Below are positions 7,921 to 16,918 of a DNA stretch of 36,725 nucleotides, piece by piece (positions within the stretch are counted from its first letter, which is position 1; each line of letters begins with the position of its first letter). Made by a program: the position numbers and the translations under genes. The notes beneath the pieces were generated by a model. It was not told the origin of the DNA, did not search any database, and saw nothing but the letters and a program-made list of their open reading frames with translations. This DNA comes from Butyrivibrio sp. GTDB taxonomy: Bacteria; Bacillota; Clostridia; Lachnospirales; Lachnospiraceae. The stretch is from the NCBI GenBank assembly GCA_017620235.1, contig JAFZQT010000063.1, positions 1 through 36,725 of the forward strand, in the 5' to 3' direction.

Positions 7921-7950
7921 AAAAGGGGCTCCGGAAACGGAGCCCTTTTT
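7921..7950 (+). terminator. Flagellin intrinsic terminator
   Basis: An 8-bp G/C-rich stem (7926-7933 with 7938-7945) with a GAAA loop is followed by TTTTT and preceded by AAAA. It is strong in both directions and also serves the convergent glycosyltransferase gene. Confidence 0.93.
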
Positions 7951-7957
7951 CTTTTGT

Positions 7958-9280
7958 TTAATTTTTGTATTCATTTAGATACAACAGTCTGTATTTATTA
8001 TACATACCAAGTTTCATTATTCCGTCATCATGTGCTGCCCACGGAGATGGTTGATCGGGAACTACAATCTTATATCCTGCGTTCAGATATTCTTCACACA
8101 TGGAAATGTCATAGAAATCAAAGCCATCAAAGATATCCTCCCGCCATTTTATCTTTTTGCTACATATCATGATAAATCCGTCTATTGCCTCTACCGAAAC
8201 ATGCGTATCAACGGATATGCCAGGAATATAGTCATAGGAAAGACTGTCCGGTTGCAAAAAATATAGATTTCCGACTCTTTTATCATGCCACATCACCGCA
8301 TCGGGAGGGAGCACCGGGCTTCCGACAAGACCTATCATGCCTATGTTGTTGTCTGATGCAAAAATATCAGCAATTTCATAGATGAAATATGGGTTTAAAA
8401 TGCACACATCCTGATGAATGAAGATATTTATGTCAGCATCACTTTCGGATTGACCTCGGTTATAGCCTTCAGCCATACCTGATGCGTCATTTATTGCAAT
8501 TGTTTTGATGCTGAATCCGGTTGGAACAAGCAGTTTATTTATGTAGTAGCAACATTCTTCATACATGAGAGGATTATTTACACATGTTATAAAGCAGATC
8601 TTTTTAGGGGAAATGAAAGAATGCTGAGGAACAGAAGGCTTTTGTTCATTTATTGGAATATTCTCATATTTTTTTCCGGAAAATGTCTTTATTAGCAAAG
8701 CTTCATTTGAGTACCCGCTTTTTTCATAATAAGATGCAAGTCCATCTGCAACAGCATATTTATTTCCTATGCATAATTCATCCAACATTTGAAGAACATA
8801 AAAAACGGATGGATTGATAGATAAAATATTGCGAAAAATGACAGATGTTTCATTTTCCGGGAAATTCATTTGTATTCTTCTAAATAAATACAGGGTTTGC
8901 TGCTTTAAATAAACATATTCATCTACGGATTTTATCAGAGAAAAAATATTGTTGGTTATTCCGGCAGCTTTTTCTGTTTGGTAGATTATGTGAGCGGACA
9001 AAAATCTGTCGAAGTCGGTGAAAATTTTAGATAGTTTACGGTATTCATATGATTCGCAGATGTTGCATATTTCGGCATGGGATGCATCTGTTTTCTCTGA
9101 AAGGAGAGAATTTATCTTGCCAAGGATTTCATGATGTGAAAGTACATCATCTTGGTATCTTTCAGAAAATATTTCATATTCTTTTGCGGTGTCGGTAATC
9201 ATTTCAAGACGCCCGCTTTCGGTATAAACACCGTTATTATCTTGATATTTTGTTATATCTATTGCAGGACGCAATATCAT
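7958..9280 (-). CDS. Family-2-like glycosyltransferase with N-terminal helical domain
   Basis: The C-terminal domain (about 227-435) is a glycosyltransferase-like family 2 domain of the PF13712 type: ICFITCVNNPLMYEECCYYI, a GYNRGQSESDADI block, IHQDV (288-292) in place of the usual DxD strand, and WREDIFDGFDFYDIS. The N-terminal 220 residues are mostly helical, with no catalytic motif; they may be a scaffold or TPR-like acceptor-binding region. The domain recurs in the proteins at 10619 and 11726, so three copies exist within 6 kb. It probably adds a sugar to a glycan on flagellin or the cell surface; the exact linkage is unknown. GAGGT lies 8 bases before ATG 9280. It follows the CgeB-like gene by 12 bases, forming a two-gene operon that converges on flagellin. 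Confidence 0.82.
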   Translation of the reverse strand: MILRPAIDITKYQDNNGVYTESGRLEMITDTAKEYEIFSERYQDDVLSHHEILGKINSLLSEKTDASHAEICNICESYEYRKLSKIFTDFDRFLSAHIIYQTEKAAGITNNIFSLIKSVDEYVYLKQQTLYLFRRIQMNFPENETSVIFRNILSINPSVFYVLQMLDELCIGNKYAVADGLASYYEKSGYSNEALLIKTFSGKKYENIPINEQKPSVPQHSFISPKKICFITCVNNPLMYEECCYYINKLLVPTGFSIKTIAINDASGMAEGYNRGQSESDADINIFIHQDVCILNPYFIYEIADIFASDNNIGMIGLVGSPVLPPDAVMWHDKRVGNLYFLQPDSLSYDYIPGISVDTHVSVEAIDGFIMICSKKIKWREDIFDGFDFYDISMCEEYLNAGYKIVVPDQPSPWAAHDDGIMKLGMYNKYRLLYLNEYKN

Positions 9281-9292
9281 AGGTCATTACCT

Positions 9293-10495
9293 CTATACAC
9301 TTTTTACTATGTCGATGATCTGACCGACACGTACATCAAAGGAGTGTTCTTTAAAGACTTTATCATGTGCATTTTGTGCTATCTGCTTGCGTTCGGATTC
9401 ATTTGCAAGGTAATAATCGATTTTATTCAGAAGGTCTTTTCTATCCTCATAATATACAAAGTCTTCACCCGGAACAAAGATATTTGCCAGATCCACCTGG
9501 TAATTGGATAATAGGAAACCGCCTGCGCCCAGGATATCATAGGCCCTTAAGGGTATTCCTCTTTGGATGCTTCTGAGCGTTATATTGAGATTGATCTTAC
9601 TAAGTTTAAATATATAAGGCATTTCAACAAAATAATCTGCTGCACCCATATTTTCTACACCTTTTGGACAGAAGGCTTTATTTTGCCCGTACGTGTAGAG
9701 CCGCATATTGTGGTGGTTGCCTATCATGGTAAGTATTTCTCTTCTTTCGATTATAGTTGCCTGCCTGTTTATTATATAGTTTGCATAAAGATATGCAGGC
9801 GTTTCTGCGCCATCCGGATAAGGATATATGTTGCTTACCTTTTGTATTTCATCAACTATCTTCTGAGGAAGACATTCTTCTATATAGTTTATTCCGTCGA
9901 CTTGTAACTGACCGCGGATGAGACCGTCGATATAGCCAAGCGAATAGGGGGAGAGCTTTGGAGCAATCTCATCGTAATACTGCCGTCTTTCTGTGTATAA
10001 AGATCCAACAAATGAAATATCGGCGGAAAATTTTTCTTTTTCCTTTTTGCCGGGGATCATATTGTCAAGACGTCTTGTTGAAGCGGCGAGAGGAAGATAG
10101 TGAACTGTTTTTATACCGTTGGTCCTGAAAATCTCAAATTCTTTGGAATCAAACATAAGGACTATGTTACAAGGATTGATTACTTGGCATGAATAAAGAA
10201 AAACTTCCGGATTATCATAAATCCAGGAGACATATTTAACACCGTCTATGTTGCAAACTTTAGAAACTACCGGAAGGAAATTGAAAGAAAAAACGAAATC
10301 CGGATTGGCGGATCTGATAGCTTTCAGAAAGTCTGCTTCAAAAACGGGATCATTTGTTGCTTTCTTTTCTTCATAAGCATAGGGATATTTAACTATTTCA
10401 AGGTGATTTCCTTCGCTGTCTGTATATTTTTCCAATGCATCAAGCATGTCCATATTGGCAAAAAAGATTGAAATATCAAGATAAAGAACTTTCAT
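9293..10495 (-). CDS. CgeB/DUF3880-type glycosyltransferase, second copy
   Basis: This 400-aa paralogue of the 5625-6809 protein has the same order of blocks: FSFNFLPVVSKVC, VSWIYDNPEVFLYSCQ, DISFVGSLYTERRQYYD, then KINLNITLRSIQRGIPLRA and ILGAGGFLLSNYQVDL in the donor-binding half. CgeB-like enzymes glycosylate surface or spore structures; here a flagellar target is inferred from location. The first in-frame codon is GTG 10498, but ATG 10495 is better placed, with GGAGG six bases upstream. It leads a two-gene minus-strand operon with the helical-GT2 gene and is divergent from the transferase at 10619. Two CgeB-like genes each paired with another transferase suggest duplicated modules that add successive sugars. 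Confidence 0.82.
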   Translation of the reverse strand: MKVLYLDISIFFANMDMLDALEKYTDSEGNHLEIVKYPYAYEEKKATNDPVFEADFLKAIRSANPDFVFSFNFLPVVSKVCNIDGVKYVSWIYDNPEVFLYSCQVINPCNIVLMFDSKEFEIFRTNGIKTVHYLPLAASTRRLDNMIPGKKEKEKFSADISFVGSLYTERRQYYDEIAPKLSPYSLGYIDGLIRGQLQVDGINYIEECLPQKIVDEIQKVSNIYPYPDGAETPAYLYANYIINRQATIIERREILTMIGNHHNMRLYTYGQNKAFCPKGVENMGAADYFVEMPYIFKLSKINLNITLRSIQRGIPLRAYDILGAGGFLLSNYQVDLANIFVPGEDFVYYEDRKDLLNKIDYYLANESERKQIAQNAHDKVFKEHSFDVRVGQIIDIVKSV

Positions 10496-10551
10496 CACAG
10501 TCCTCCGAGAATTAGTGTATTATCGATAGTACTATCATACCATTGGTTTAA

Positions 10552-10580
10552 TTGAATGTGTGATAATATTTAGGTATAAT
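10552..10580 (+). promoter_or_regulatory. Sigma-A promoter for the rightward glycosylation operon
   Basis: TTGAAT (10552-10557) and TATAAT (10575-10580) are separated by exactly 17 bases. It drives the gene at 10619 and probably the tightly spaced genes through 18025. Confidence 0.75.
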
Positions 10581-10618
10581 TTTAGTATGATTTCTGGGAT
10601 TCTGGGGGATAATTTGTC

Positions 10619-11674
10619 ATGCAGAATAAAGTGAAGATGACTTTTATCGCTTGTGTAAATAATGATCGGGCGGCAAGTGAATGTGCATGGTATATCGATA
10701 GATTGAATGTACCGGAAAATATGGAAATTGATTTTATCACCATAAAAGATGCGCCATCTATGTGTGCCGGATATAACGCGGCGATGAAATCTGTAGATTC
10801 AACTTATAAAGTCTATATCCACCAGGATGTTTTTATTCTGAATAGAGATTTTCCTATAGATCTGGTCAGAGTTTTTGAAGAAAATGATCAATATGGACTT
10901 CTTGGCGTAATTGGAGGTTTTGTTCCGAATAATGGTTCCGGATGGGATCATTGGACTGTAGGATCAACATATGCCGTGAATGAAAACAGAAAGCTTGACT
11001 TGCGATTAAAAGAAACGAAGGATAGAGCTGTTGTTGAAGTTGATGCGGTTGATGGGATGTTGATAGCTACAAAAGCAGATGTCCCATGGAGAGAAGACAT
11101 TTTTGACGGATTTGATTTCTATGATTTATCCCAATGTGAAGAATTTAAGAGAAGAGGACACAAAATTGGCGTAATAATGCAGGACGAGCCATGGTGTATA
11201 CATGATTGCGGATTAAGCAAACTTACGTATTATGACAGATATAGAGAGAAGTTTTGCAATGAGTACAGTGATAAATATCTGTTTGATAAGTATTATACTG
11301 TATCGCTTGAAACGGAAGAAATGTATAAACTTGGAAAGCAGTTTTTGGAAATAATAGAAGATGCGCTTGGTAGTGGCAATTATGAAGTTGTTTATAAGAT
11401 TCTTTCAGAGTTAAAGGATAAAAGGAGGCTGGATAACCGACTTAACGCTTTGTTCGATGTTAAGGAGCTTTGTGAATTAAACGGTTCTGTAGCTGATTTT
11501 TCCGGTTTTGGGAGAAGCGTCGATGAAATAGTGAGCAGACTTAACGAGTATAAGTTTCAGATGAGAAGGGCAACTTTAGGTGATGATACGGCTGAAGCGT
11601 TTATAAGCTTGGAACTTGATGCCGGTAAACTTTCGCAAGAAGGAATTGACTTTTTGAAAAGAAGATTTATGTAA
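10619..11674 (+). CDS. Family-2-like glycosyltransferase (PF13712 type)
   Basis: The catalytic domain fills residues 5-235: MTFIACVNNDRAASECAWYI, a SMCAGYNAAM loop, YIHQDVFILN (HQD at 68-70), a glycine-rich VIGGF segment, and PWREDIFDGFDFYDLS, closely like the domains at 7958 and 11726. The last 110 residues are helical and lack a known motif. The role is glycosyl transfer in the flagellin-associated glycan pathway; donor and acceptor are unknown. ATG 10619 has a GGGGGAT ribosome site. It is the first gene of a rightward run behind a good sigma-A promoter. The histidine of HQD stands where classical GT2 enzymes have the first aspartate, so metal binding may differ; this is seen in two of the three copies, while the third has HHD. 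Confidence 0.82.
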   Translation: MQNKVKMTFIACVNNDRAASECAWYIDRLNVPENMEIDFITIKDAPSMCAGYNAAMKSVDSTYKVYIHQDVFILNRDFPIDLVRVFEENDQYGLLGVIGGFVPNNGSGWDHWTVGSTYAVNENRKLDLRLKETKDRAVVEVDAVDGMLIATKADVPWREDIFDGFDFYDLSQCEEFKRRGHKIGVIMQDEPWCIHDCGLSKLTYYDRYREKFCNEYSDKYLFDKYYTVSLETEEMYKLGKQFLEIIEDALGSGNYEVVYKILSELKDKRRLDNRLNALFDVKELCELNGSVADFSGFGRSVDEIVSRLNEYKFQMRRATLGDDTAEAFISLELDAGKLSQEGIDFLKRRFM

Positions 11675-11725
11675 TTTCTAAATATTCAAGCTTATACAGG
11701 CTTTGAAAGGAAATGAAAAACGCGT

Positions 11726-14125
11726 ATGAATAAGACGGATATTATACGCTCGATAGATGAAGCGCTTAGTAACAGTGATTTCGACATGCTCTTCAGGATA
11801 AGGAATGAGTATGAGAAGACGGAAAAGGATGATGCTGACCTTGCTTATTTTTTTCTGATTCATGATATGGAAAAGGATATTACAAGGAATATCTCAGATG
11901 GGATCATAAGCGCAGCAGGGGAGTTTCAAGAAGCAGTATGCGCAATAAAAAAACTTAAGTGTCTCATAATAAGAAGCGAGTGGTGCGAGGAAGTTTCTGA
12001 GGATGAAGTTATAGAGTACGCATTATCTGTAGGAGCGACCGGAGCGGAGATACTTCTTTTGCTTAGTATATGGACCAGGGATAATAAAGTTGTATATAAC
12101 AGGTATGCTGCAAATTTAAAGAATCGTGTATGTGAAGATGGCGAGTATGCGGCTGAGAAGTTTGCTTTTATCATATGCTCCAATGATAGAGCGGAATTTG
12201 AAGAAGCAAAGTGGTGGATAGACAGATTGCATGTGCCTTCCGGATGTGACGTTGAGGTTCTTGAGATAACGGATGCGAAATCTATGTGCAGTGGTTATAA
12301 CGAGGGTATGGAGTATGCTGCCTCGTTGGGGGCAAGATACAAGATATACATGCACCATGATGTGCGTATCATAAATCAGAATTTACTGTATGATCTTATT
12401 GATATTTTCAAAGATGATTCCATAGGAATGGTTGGAATGGTGGGGGCCAAAGAGGTTCCCGATGACGGAGTTATGTGGTCTGACAGACAGTATGGAAATA
12501 TTGCTGAGGCGCGCATAAGCAAGGTCTTAAATTACAGAGAAGATGATATAACATTAGAATATCCAAATTTGAACGGCGTTGAGGTTTCACTTGTAGATGG
12601 CTGTTTTATGGCTACGTCCAAAGATGTTCCATGGAGGGAAGATTTATTTGACGGGTTCGATTTCTATGACGCGTCACAAAGTATGGAGTTTAGAAAAAGA
12701 GGCTATAAGATATTTATTCCATATATGGAAACTCCATGGATATTTCATGATTTTGGTATACCTGAACTTGGCAGATATGATCAATATAAAGAGATTTTTG
12801 TAAAAGAGTATTTACATGACAGCAAGCGATTTACGATAGAGGACAGGCTTAAAAAGAATTCCGAAGATCATGAACTTTACTATCTTTTGGGGAATTATTA
12901 TCTGCAAACAAATTCCAATCTGGCTTTTTTGTCCTATGAAAATGCATATTATCTGGCTTGCAGGAAATTTGGCTTAGAAAGCGATGAGGCATCTTTCCTT
13001 AAAGATGTTCTATGTAAGTATAAGATGACAAAAGGGCTTAATGTAAGGAACGTTTCTTTTATCATATTGTCATATAATTCTCTTGAATATACAAAGGAGT
13101 GTATAGAGTCAATACGCGAAAACTGCTATAGTGATGCGGTGGAAATAGTTGTTGTGGACAATAATTCCGAAGATGGAAGTTCAGAGTGGCTGGCAGAGCA
13201 AGAGGATATAGTTTTTGTTCAAAACAAGGAAAATGCAGGCTTTCCTAAAGGCTGTAACATAGGAATTGAGGCAGCAGATCCTGAAAATGATATTTTTCTT
13301 TTAAACAGTGATGCCTTGATCATGCCTGGTTCTTTATATATGATGCGAATGTCGCTGTATTCGGATGAAAAAATTGGAGCGTGTGGTGCTTCTACAAATA
13401 GCGCATCCAATAATCAGACAGTAAATATTCCTTTGAATACGGTAAGTGAATATACGGAATATGCACGTGTGACTAACATTCTTGCGGAAAATATCATTGA
13501 ACTAAAGTCTAAGCTTGTAATGTTTGCGATGCTTATAAAAAGAGACGCGTACAAAAGTGTCGGCGAGCTTGACGAGAGATATACTCCCGGCAACTACGAA
13601 GACGATGACTATGGCATGAGGCTTATGGAAGCCGGATTTAAGAGTGTTATGTGCTGGAATGCTTTTGTCTACCATTATGGAAGTAAAAGCTTTGGAAAGA
13701 TGTCCGATAAATACAGAGAGCTTCTTGAGAAAAACAGGGCTAAATTTATAGATAAATGGGGCTTTACTCCTGAGAGAAGTATGCATTTTAATGGGAAACT
13801 TTTGTCAGAGATAAAAAGAAATCCCGGTGATAATTTTAGTGTTCTTGAAGTGCAGTGTGGTTTTGGCGAGATGCTTTCAAGGATAAAGCTGTTGTATCCT
13901 TATGCTGAAGTAAAGGGAATTGAAAGTGAAGAAAAGCTTGCGCTTCTTGGGAAAAGTAAGCTCGATATTGAGTGCGTTGATCTTTTGAGAGATATTTTTT
14001 CAGTGGATAGAAAATATGATTATGTGATTCTTGATTTATCTGTAATTGATAGAGAAGAAGCAGATGTTTGGAGAAAAAAGCTTGCTCCTTTTGTAAAAGA
14101 GACTGGTAAGCTCCTTATCGGATGA
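11726..14125 (+). CDS. Tandem glycosyltransferase with C-terminal Rossmann-like domain
   Basis: Three domains are visible in 799 residues. After a helical N-terminus, about 140-365 is a PF13712-type transferase (FAFIICSNDRAEFEEAKWWI; MHHDVRI; PWREDLFDGFDFYD). From about 440 to 680 lies a classical GT2 domain (VSFIILSYNSLEYTKECIES; VVVDNNSEDGSSEWL; FLLNSDAL; YEDDDYGMRL as the ED box). The tail, about 700-799, looks like part of a SAM-type Rossmann fold (VLEVQCGFGEMLSRI and YDYVILDLS), but is shorter than a working methyltransferase. Such fusions can add two different sugars in turn. The start at ATG 11726 follows AAAGGAAA at a rather long spacing, and a six-codon ATG frame (11713-11733) overlaps it, possibly affecting translation. 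It belongs to the rightward glycosylation operon. Confidence 0.85.
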   Translation: MNKTDIIRSIDEALSNSDFDMLFRIRNEYEKTEKDDADLAYFFLIHDMEKDITRNISDGIISAAGEFQEAVCAIKKLKCLIIRSEWCEEVSEDEVIEYALSVGATGAEILLLLSIWTRDNKVVYNRYAANLKNRVCEDGEYAAEKFAFIICSNDRAEFEEAKWWIDRLHVPSGCDVEVLEITDAKSMCSGYNEGMEYAASLGARYKIYMHHDVRIINQNLLYDLIDIFKDDSIGMVGMVGAKEVPDDGVMWSDRQYGNIAEARISKVLNYREDDITLEYPNLNGVEVSLVDGCFMATSKDVPWREDLFDGFDFYDASQSMEFRKRGYKIFIPYMETPWIFHDFGIPELGRYDQYKEIFVKEYLHDSKRFTIEDRLKKNSEDHELYYLLGNYYLQTNSNLAFLSYENAYYLACRKFGLESDEASFLKDVLCKYKMTKGLNVRNVSFIILSYNSLEYTKECIESIRENCYSDAVEIVVVDNNSEDGSSEWLAEQEDIVFVQNKENAGFPKGCNIGIEAADPENDIFLLNSDALIMPGSLYMMRMSLYSDEKIGACGASTNSASNNQTVNIPLNTVSEYTEYARVTNILAENIIELKSKLVMFAMLIKRDAYKSVGELDERYTPGNYEDDDYGMRLMEAGFKSVMCWNAFVYHYGSKSFGKMSDKYRELLEKNRAKFIDKWGFTPERSMHFNGKLLSEIKRNPGDNFSVLEVQCGFGEMLSRIKLLYPYAEVKGIESEEKLALLGKSKLDIECVDLLRDIFSVDRKYDYVILDLSVIDREEADVWRKKLAPFVKETGKLLIG

Positions 14126-14155
14126 TAAAAGAATATAGGAAGTGTAGGGGGAACT

Positions 14156-14845
14156 ATGAATAAATTTATGCTTACAGCGTCTATGATGTGCGCCGATTTT
14201 GGCAATCTTGAAAAGGAGGTCAGGGCACTTGAAAGTGCCGGGATAGATTCTTTTCATATTGATATTATGGATGGACGCTATGTTAATAACTTTGCTATGT
14301 CGCTTTATGACATGATACTGATTGCAAGGGTGAGTAACAAGCCCTTGGATGTACATCTGATGATTGAACACCCAAGGAATAATATAGATCTTTTCCTGAG
14401 GTATCTTAGGAAGGGGGATACAGTATATATCCATCCTGAGGCGGAATATCATCCGTCTGCGACAATCCAAAAGATTATTGATTATGGAATGCATCCGGGA
14501 ATTGCTATAAATCCGGGAACAAGTGTTGAGTCGGTACGAGAGCTTCTTCGTATAGTTGACAGAGTTCTTGTTATGGCAGTTAATCCGGGCAATGCCAGTC
14601 AGATGTTTCTTCCTTTTGTTGGAGAGAAGATTGCTACTCTGCTTAAACTTCGTGAAAAGATGGGGATTGAACTATATTGGGACGGTGCCTGTGGGGCAGA
14701 GAGAATGTTGGAGTATGTTCCTAAAAAAATGGACGGTTTTGTTCTTGGAACAACGCTTCTTTTTGGGAAAAACACTGAATACTCGGATATTATACCTGCA
14801 ATAAGGAAACTTGACTTTTCATATTTGGAAAAGGAGTCAGTATAA
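14156..14845 (+). CDS. Ribulose-phosphate 3-epimerase-family enzyme in glycan cluster
   Basis: This 229-aa TIM-barrel belongs to the RPE family, which epimerises ketopentose- or ketohexose-phosphates at C3. Predicted metal/catalytic residues are present: H34 and D36 (FHIDIMDG), H67 (DVHLM) and D176 (YWDGAC). The phosphate loops include GIAINPGT (115-122), AVNPGN (141-146) and VLGTTLLF (196-203). The usual DGG-I after the catalytic aspartate is DGAC here, and the substrate-facing parts differ from housekeeping Rpe, so substrate specificity may have changed. It lies 30 bases after the tandem transferase and 3 bases before the LicD gene. That context suggests it makes an unusual sugar- or polyol-phosphate precursor for the surface glycan, although ordinary xylulose/ribulose-5-phosphate interconversion cannot be excluded. 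Confidence 0.83.
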   Translation: MNKFMLTASMMCADFGNLEKEVRALESAGIDSFHIDIMDGRYVNNFAMSLYDMILIARVSNKPLDVHLMIEHPRNNIDLFLRYLRKGDTVYIHPEAEYHPSATIQKIIDYGMHPGIAINPGTSVESVRELLRIVDRVLVMAVNPGNASQMFLPFVGEKIATLLKLREKMGIELYWDGACGAERMLEYVPKKMDGFVLGTTLLFGKNTEYSDIIPAIRKLDFSYLEKESV

Positions 14846-14848
14846 TCA

Positions 14849-16885
14849 ATGGTTGATAATTTTGATGATGAAAACAGTATAGTACCGCTTGAAAATTTAA
14901 GTTTTCCTGCGTCTTTTTTCAGACCTGAAGTCAGGAACGGCTTTTATATTTCTACAATGATGAAACGTTACTGGGCTGGACAGCTACAGATGCTGGCGGA
15001 TATTGATAAGTTGTGCAGAAGGCATGATATCAAATGGTTTGCTGACTATGGAACACTTATAGGTGCTGTACGCCATGGCGGGTATATTCCCTGGGACGAT
15101 GATTTTGATATATGTATGCTCAGGGATGATTATGAGCGCTTTTTTGAGATTGCCAAAAAAGAATTGCCGAGTGTGTACATAATTCTCACAATTAAAGATA
15201 GTGAGGAAGGATATAGTAATTGTCTTGGAAGAATAGTTAATTGTCATGCTATTGATTGCAGTAAGGAACATCTCGATATGTTCAGCGGATGTCCGTACAC
15301 TGTGGGCGTAGATATTTTTCCTATGGACGGTGTATATAATGACGCAGAAAAAGAAAATGAGCGTCAGGAACGGATTGAAAAGATTATATTGGCGCATAAG
15401 GCAGTTTCCGCAAAGGACGAACTTGGTGAATATTCCAATGATATCGAGAGCCTTTTGATCGATCTGGAAAAAGAGAATCATGTTCATCTTAAAAGAGGGA
15501 AAAAGCTTCTTCATGAGCTTGAAGTACTTATTGACAATGTTTATATGGAGTGTCCGGTGTCGGAAGCTGATAATGTTGCGTTGATGACGTTCTATCATAC
15601 GTATAAAAATCATATCTTTCCAAAGAAGTTTTTCCAAAGTTCTTTTGATATGAAATTCGAGAATACGATGCTTAAGGTGTCATGTTATTATGACCGGTTA
15701 TTATCAAGTAATTATGGCAACTATATGGAGATTCATAAAAGCGGAGGAATGCATGAATATCCGATATATATAAGCCAGGAGAATATCCTGAAGGATAAGC
15801 TTGGACACAATCCTTACAGATATACGCTTGATTCCAATGAACTATTGGTTTCGGTTAGAAGATATATGAGCAGAATGCTTTTGCCTGTGCAGGAGAAAGA
15901 GAAAATGACGATTGTCTTTCTTCCTTGCATGGCGAAATGGTGGAATACGCTTGAAGGGCTGTGGCGTAAGTACAAGTCTGAGGGACATGATGTGTATGTT
16001 CTTCCGATAAATTATTACGATTGTGATTATCAGGGAAGCGTTGGAGAGATGCATGATGAGAGAACTCTTTTCCCTGATTATCTGGATGTTGGCGATTGCG
16101 AGAAGTTTGATTATGCCGGTGTACATCCTGATAAGATTGTGATTCAGGTGCCGTTCGATGGGTGGAATACATCGTTTACTGTACATGAGTTTTTCTATTC
16201 GTCGAATATTCTTAATGCAACGGATGAACTTATTTATGTGCCTTGCTATGATATAGATGATCCCGTCGATGACGATGATAAGGCTTGTCATGGGATAGAA
16301 ATACTTGCGGAACAGCCGGCGGTGGTAAATGCGGATAAGGTTTTTCTTAAGTCTGAAAAACAAAGGGAGCTATATCTTAAGAAACTTATCGGCATAACAG
16401 GTGAGGAAACCCGTGCATTTTGGGAGCAGAAGATAGAAGTTCTGAATATTGAGGAAAAAGCTGAGCGAGAAGCTGATGTGGATAATACGCAAGAGTGGTC
16501 GGATTTTCTTGGTAAGTATGCCGGACGAAAAGCTGTGATCTATTACTATACGATCAGTACTTTGATGCAGCATGAGAGCAAGGCAATTGATAAATTTGAG
16601 CGTGTGCTTGAAACTTTTTCCGAGAACGCTGACAAGATAGTTGCTGTATTTGTTCCTCAGGACTATTTGACGGATAATCTTGATCTTGCAGATGAGAACT
16701 TGAGAGACAGGTACTATTCTTTTGTCGATAAGGTAAAGAGTACGGAAGGATGCATTTTTGACGAGGAGAATCGTGCACTGCAATTTATTGATAAATGGGA
16801 TGGATATTACGGCGATGCGGGAATTGTTGCCAGAAAGTGTGCAGATATGAAGATTCCGGTAATGATCGAGAATGTCGATATCTGA
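14849..16885 (+). CDS. LicD-family phosphotransferase fused to an uncharacterised C-terminal domain
   Basis: Residues about 40-330 are a LicD domain, the nucleotidyltransferase-fold family that moves phosphocholine or related phospho-groups from CDP- or other activated donors onto glycans. The signature is intact: WFADYGTLIGAVRH (63-76) then PWDDDFDI (81-88), whose aspartates bind metal. The second half (about 350-678; MTIVFLPCMAKWWNTLEGLW, then IVIQVPFDGWN and IEILAEQPAVVNADKVFLKS) resembles the first half of CDP-glycerol/GT-B-type polymerases, but I cannot assign it with confidence. The start codon is 3 bases after the epimerase stop. The pairing suggests that a phospho-substituent made or modified by the neighbour is placed on the flagellar or surface glycan. 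At 678 aa it is more than twice the usual LicD length. Confidence 0.82.
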   Translation: MVDNFDDENSIVPLENLSFPASFFRPEVRNGFYISTMMKRYWAGQLQMLADIDKLCRRHDIKWFADYGTLIGAVRHGGYIPWDDDFDICMLRDDYERFFEIAKKELPSVYIILTIKDSEEGYSNCLGRIVNCHAIDCSKEHLDMFSGCPYTVGVDIFPMDGVYNDAEKENERQERIEKIILAHKAVSAKDELGEYSNDIESLLIDLEKENHVHLKRGKKLLHELEVLIDNVYMECPVSEADNVALMTFYHTYKNHIFPKKFFQSSFDMKFENTMLKVSCYYDRLLSSNYGNYMEIHKSGGMHEYPIYISQENILKDKLGHNPYRYTLDSNELLVSVRRYMSRMLLPVQEKEKMTIVFLPCMAKWWNTLEGLWRKYKSEGHDVYVLPINYYDCDYQGSVGEMHDERTLFPDYLDVGDCEKFDYAGVHPDKIVIQVPFDGWNTSFTVHEFFYSSNILNATDELIYVPCYDIDDPVDDDDKACHGIEILAEQPAVVNADKVFLKSEKQRELYLKKLIGITGEETRAFWEQKIEVLNIEEKAEREADVDNTQEWSDFLGKYAGRKAVIYYYTISTLMQHESKAIDKFERVLETFSENADKIVAVFVPQDYLTDNLDLADENLRDRYYSFVDKVKSTEGCIFDEENRALQFIDKWDGYYGDAGIVARKCADMKIPVMIENVDI

Positions 16886-16918
16886 ATATAGCAGGATGAT
16901 AAGGTTTGGGAGGTATAT

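Noticed and set aside
14984-15637. Minus-strand frame of 217 codons opposite the LicD gene
   Set aside because: The LicD motif on the plus strand is unmistakable; the antisense translation is rich in I/F/H as expected of a shadow.
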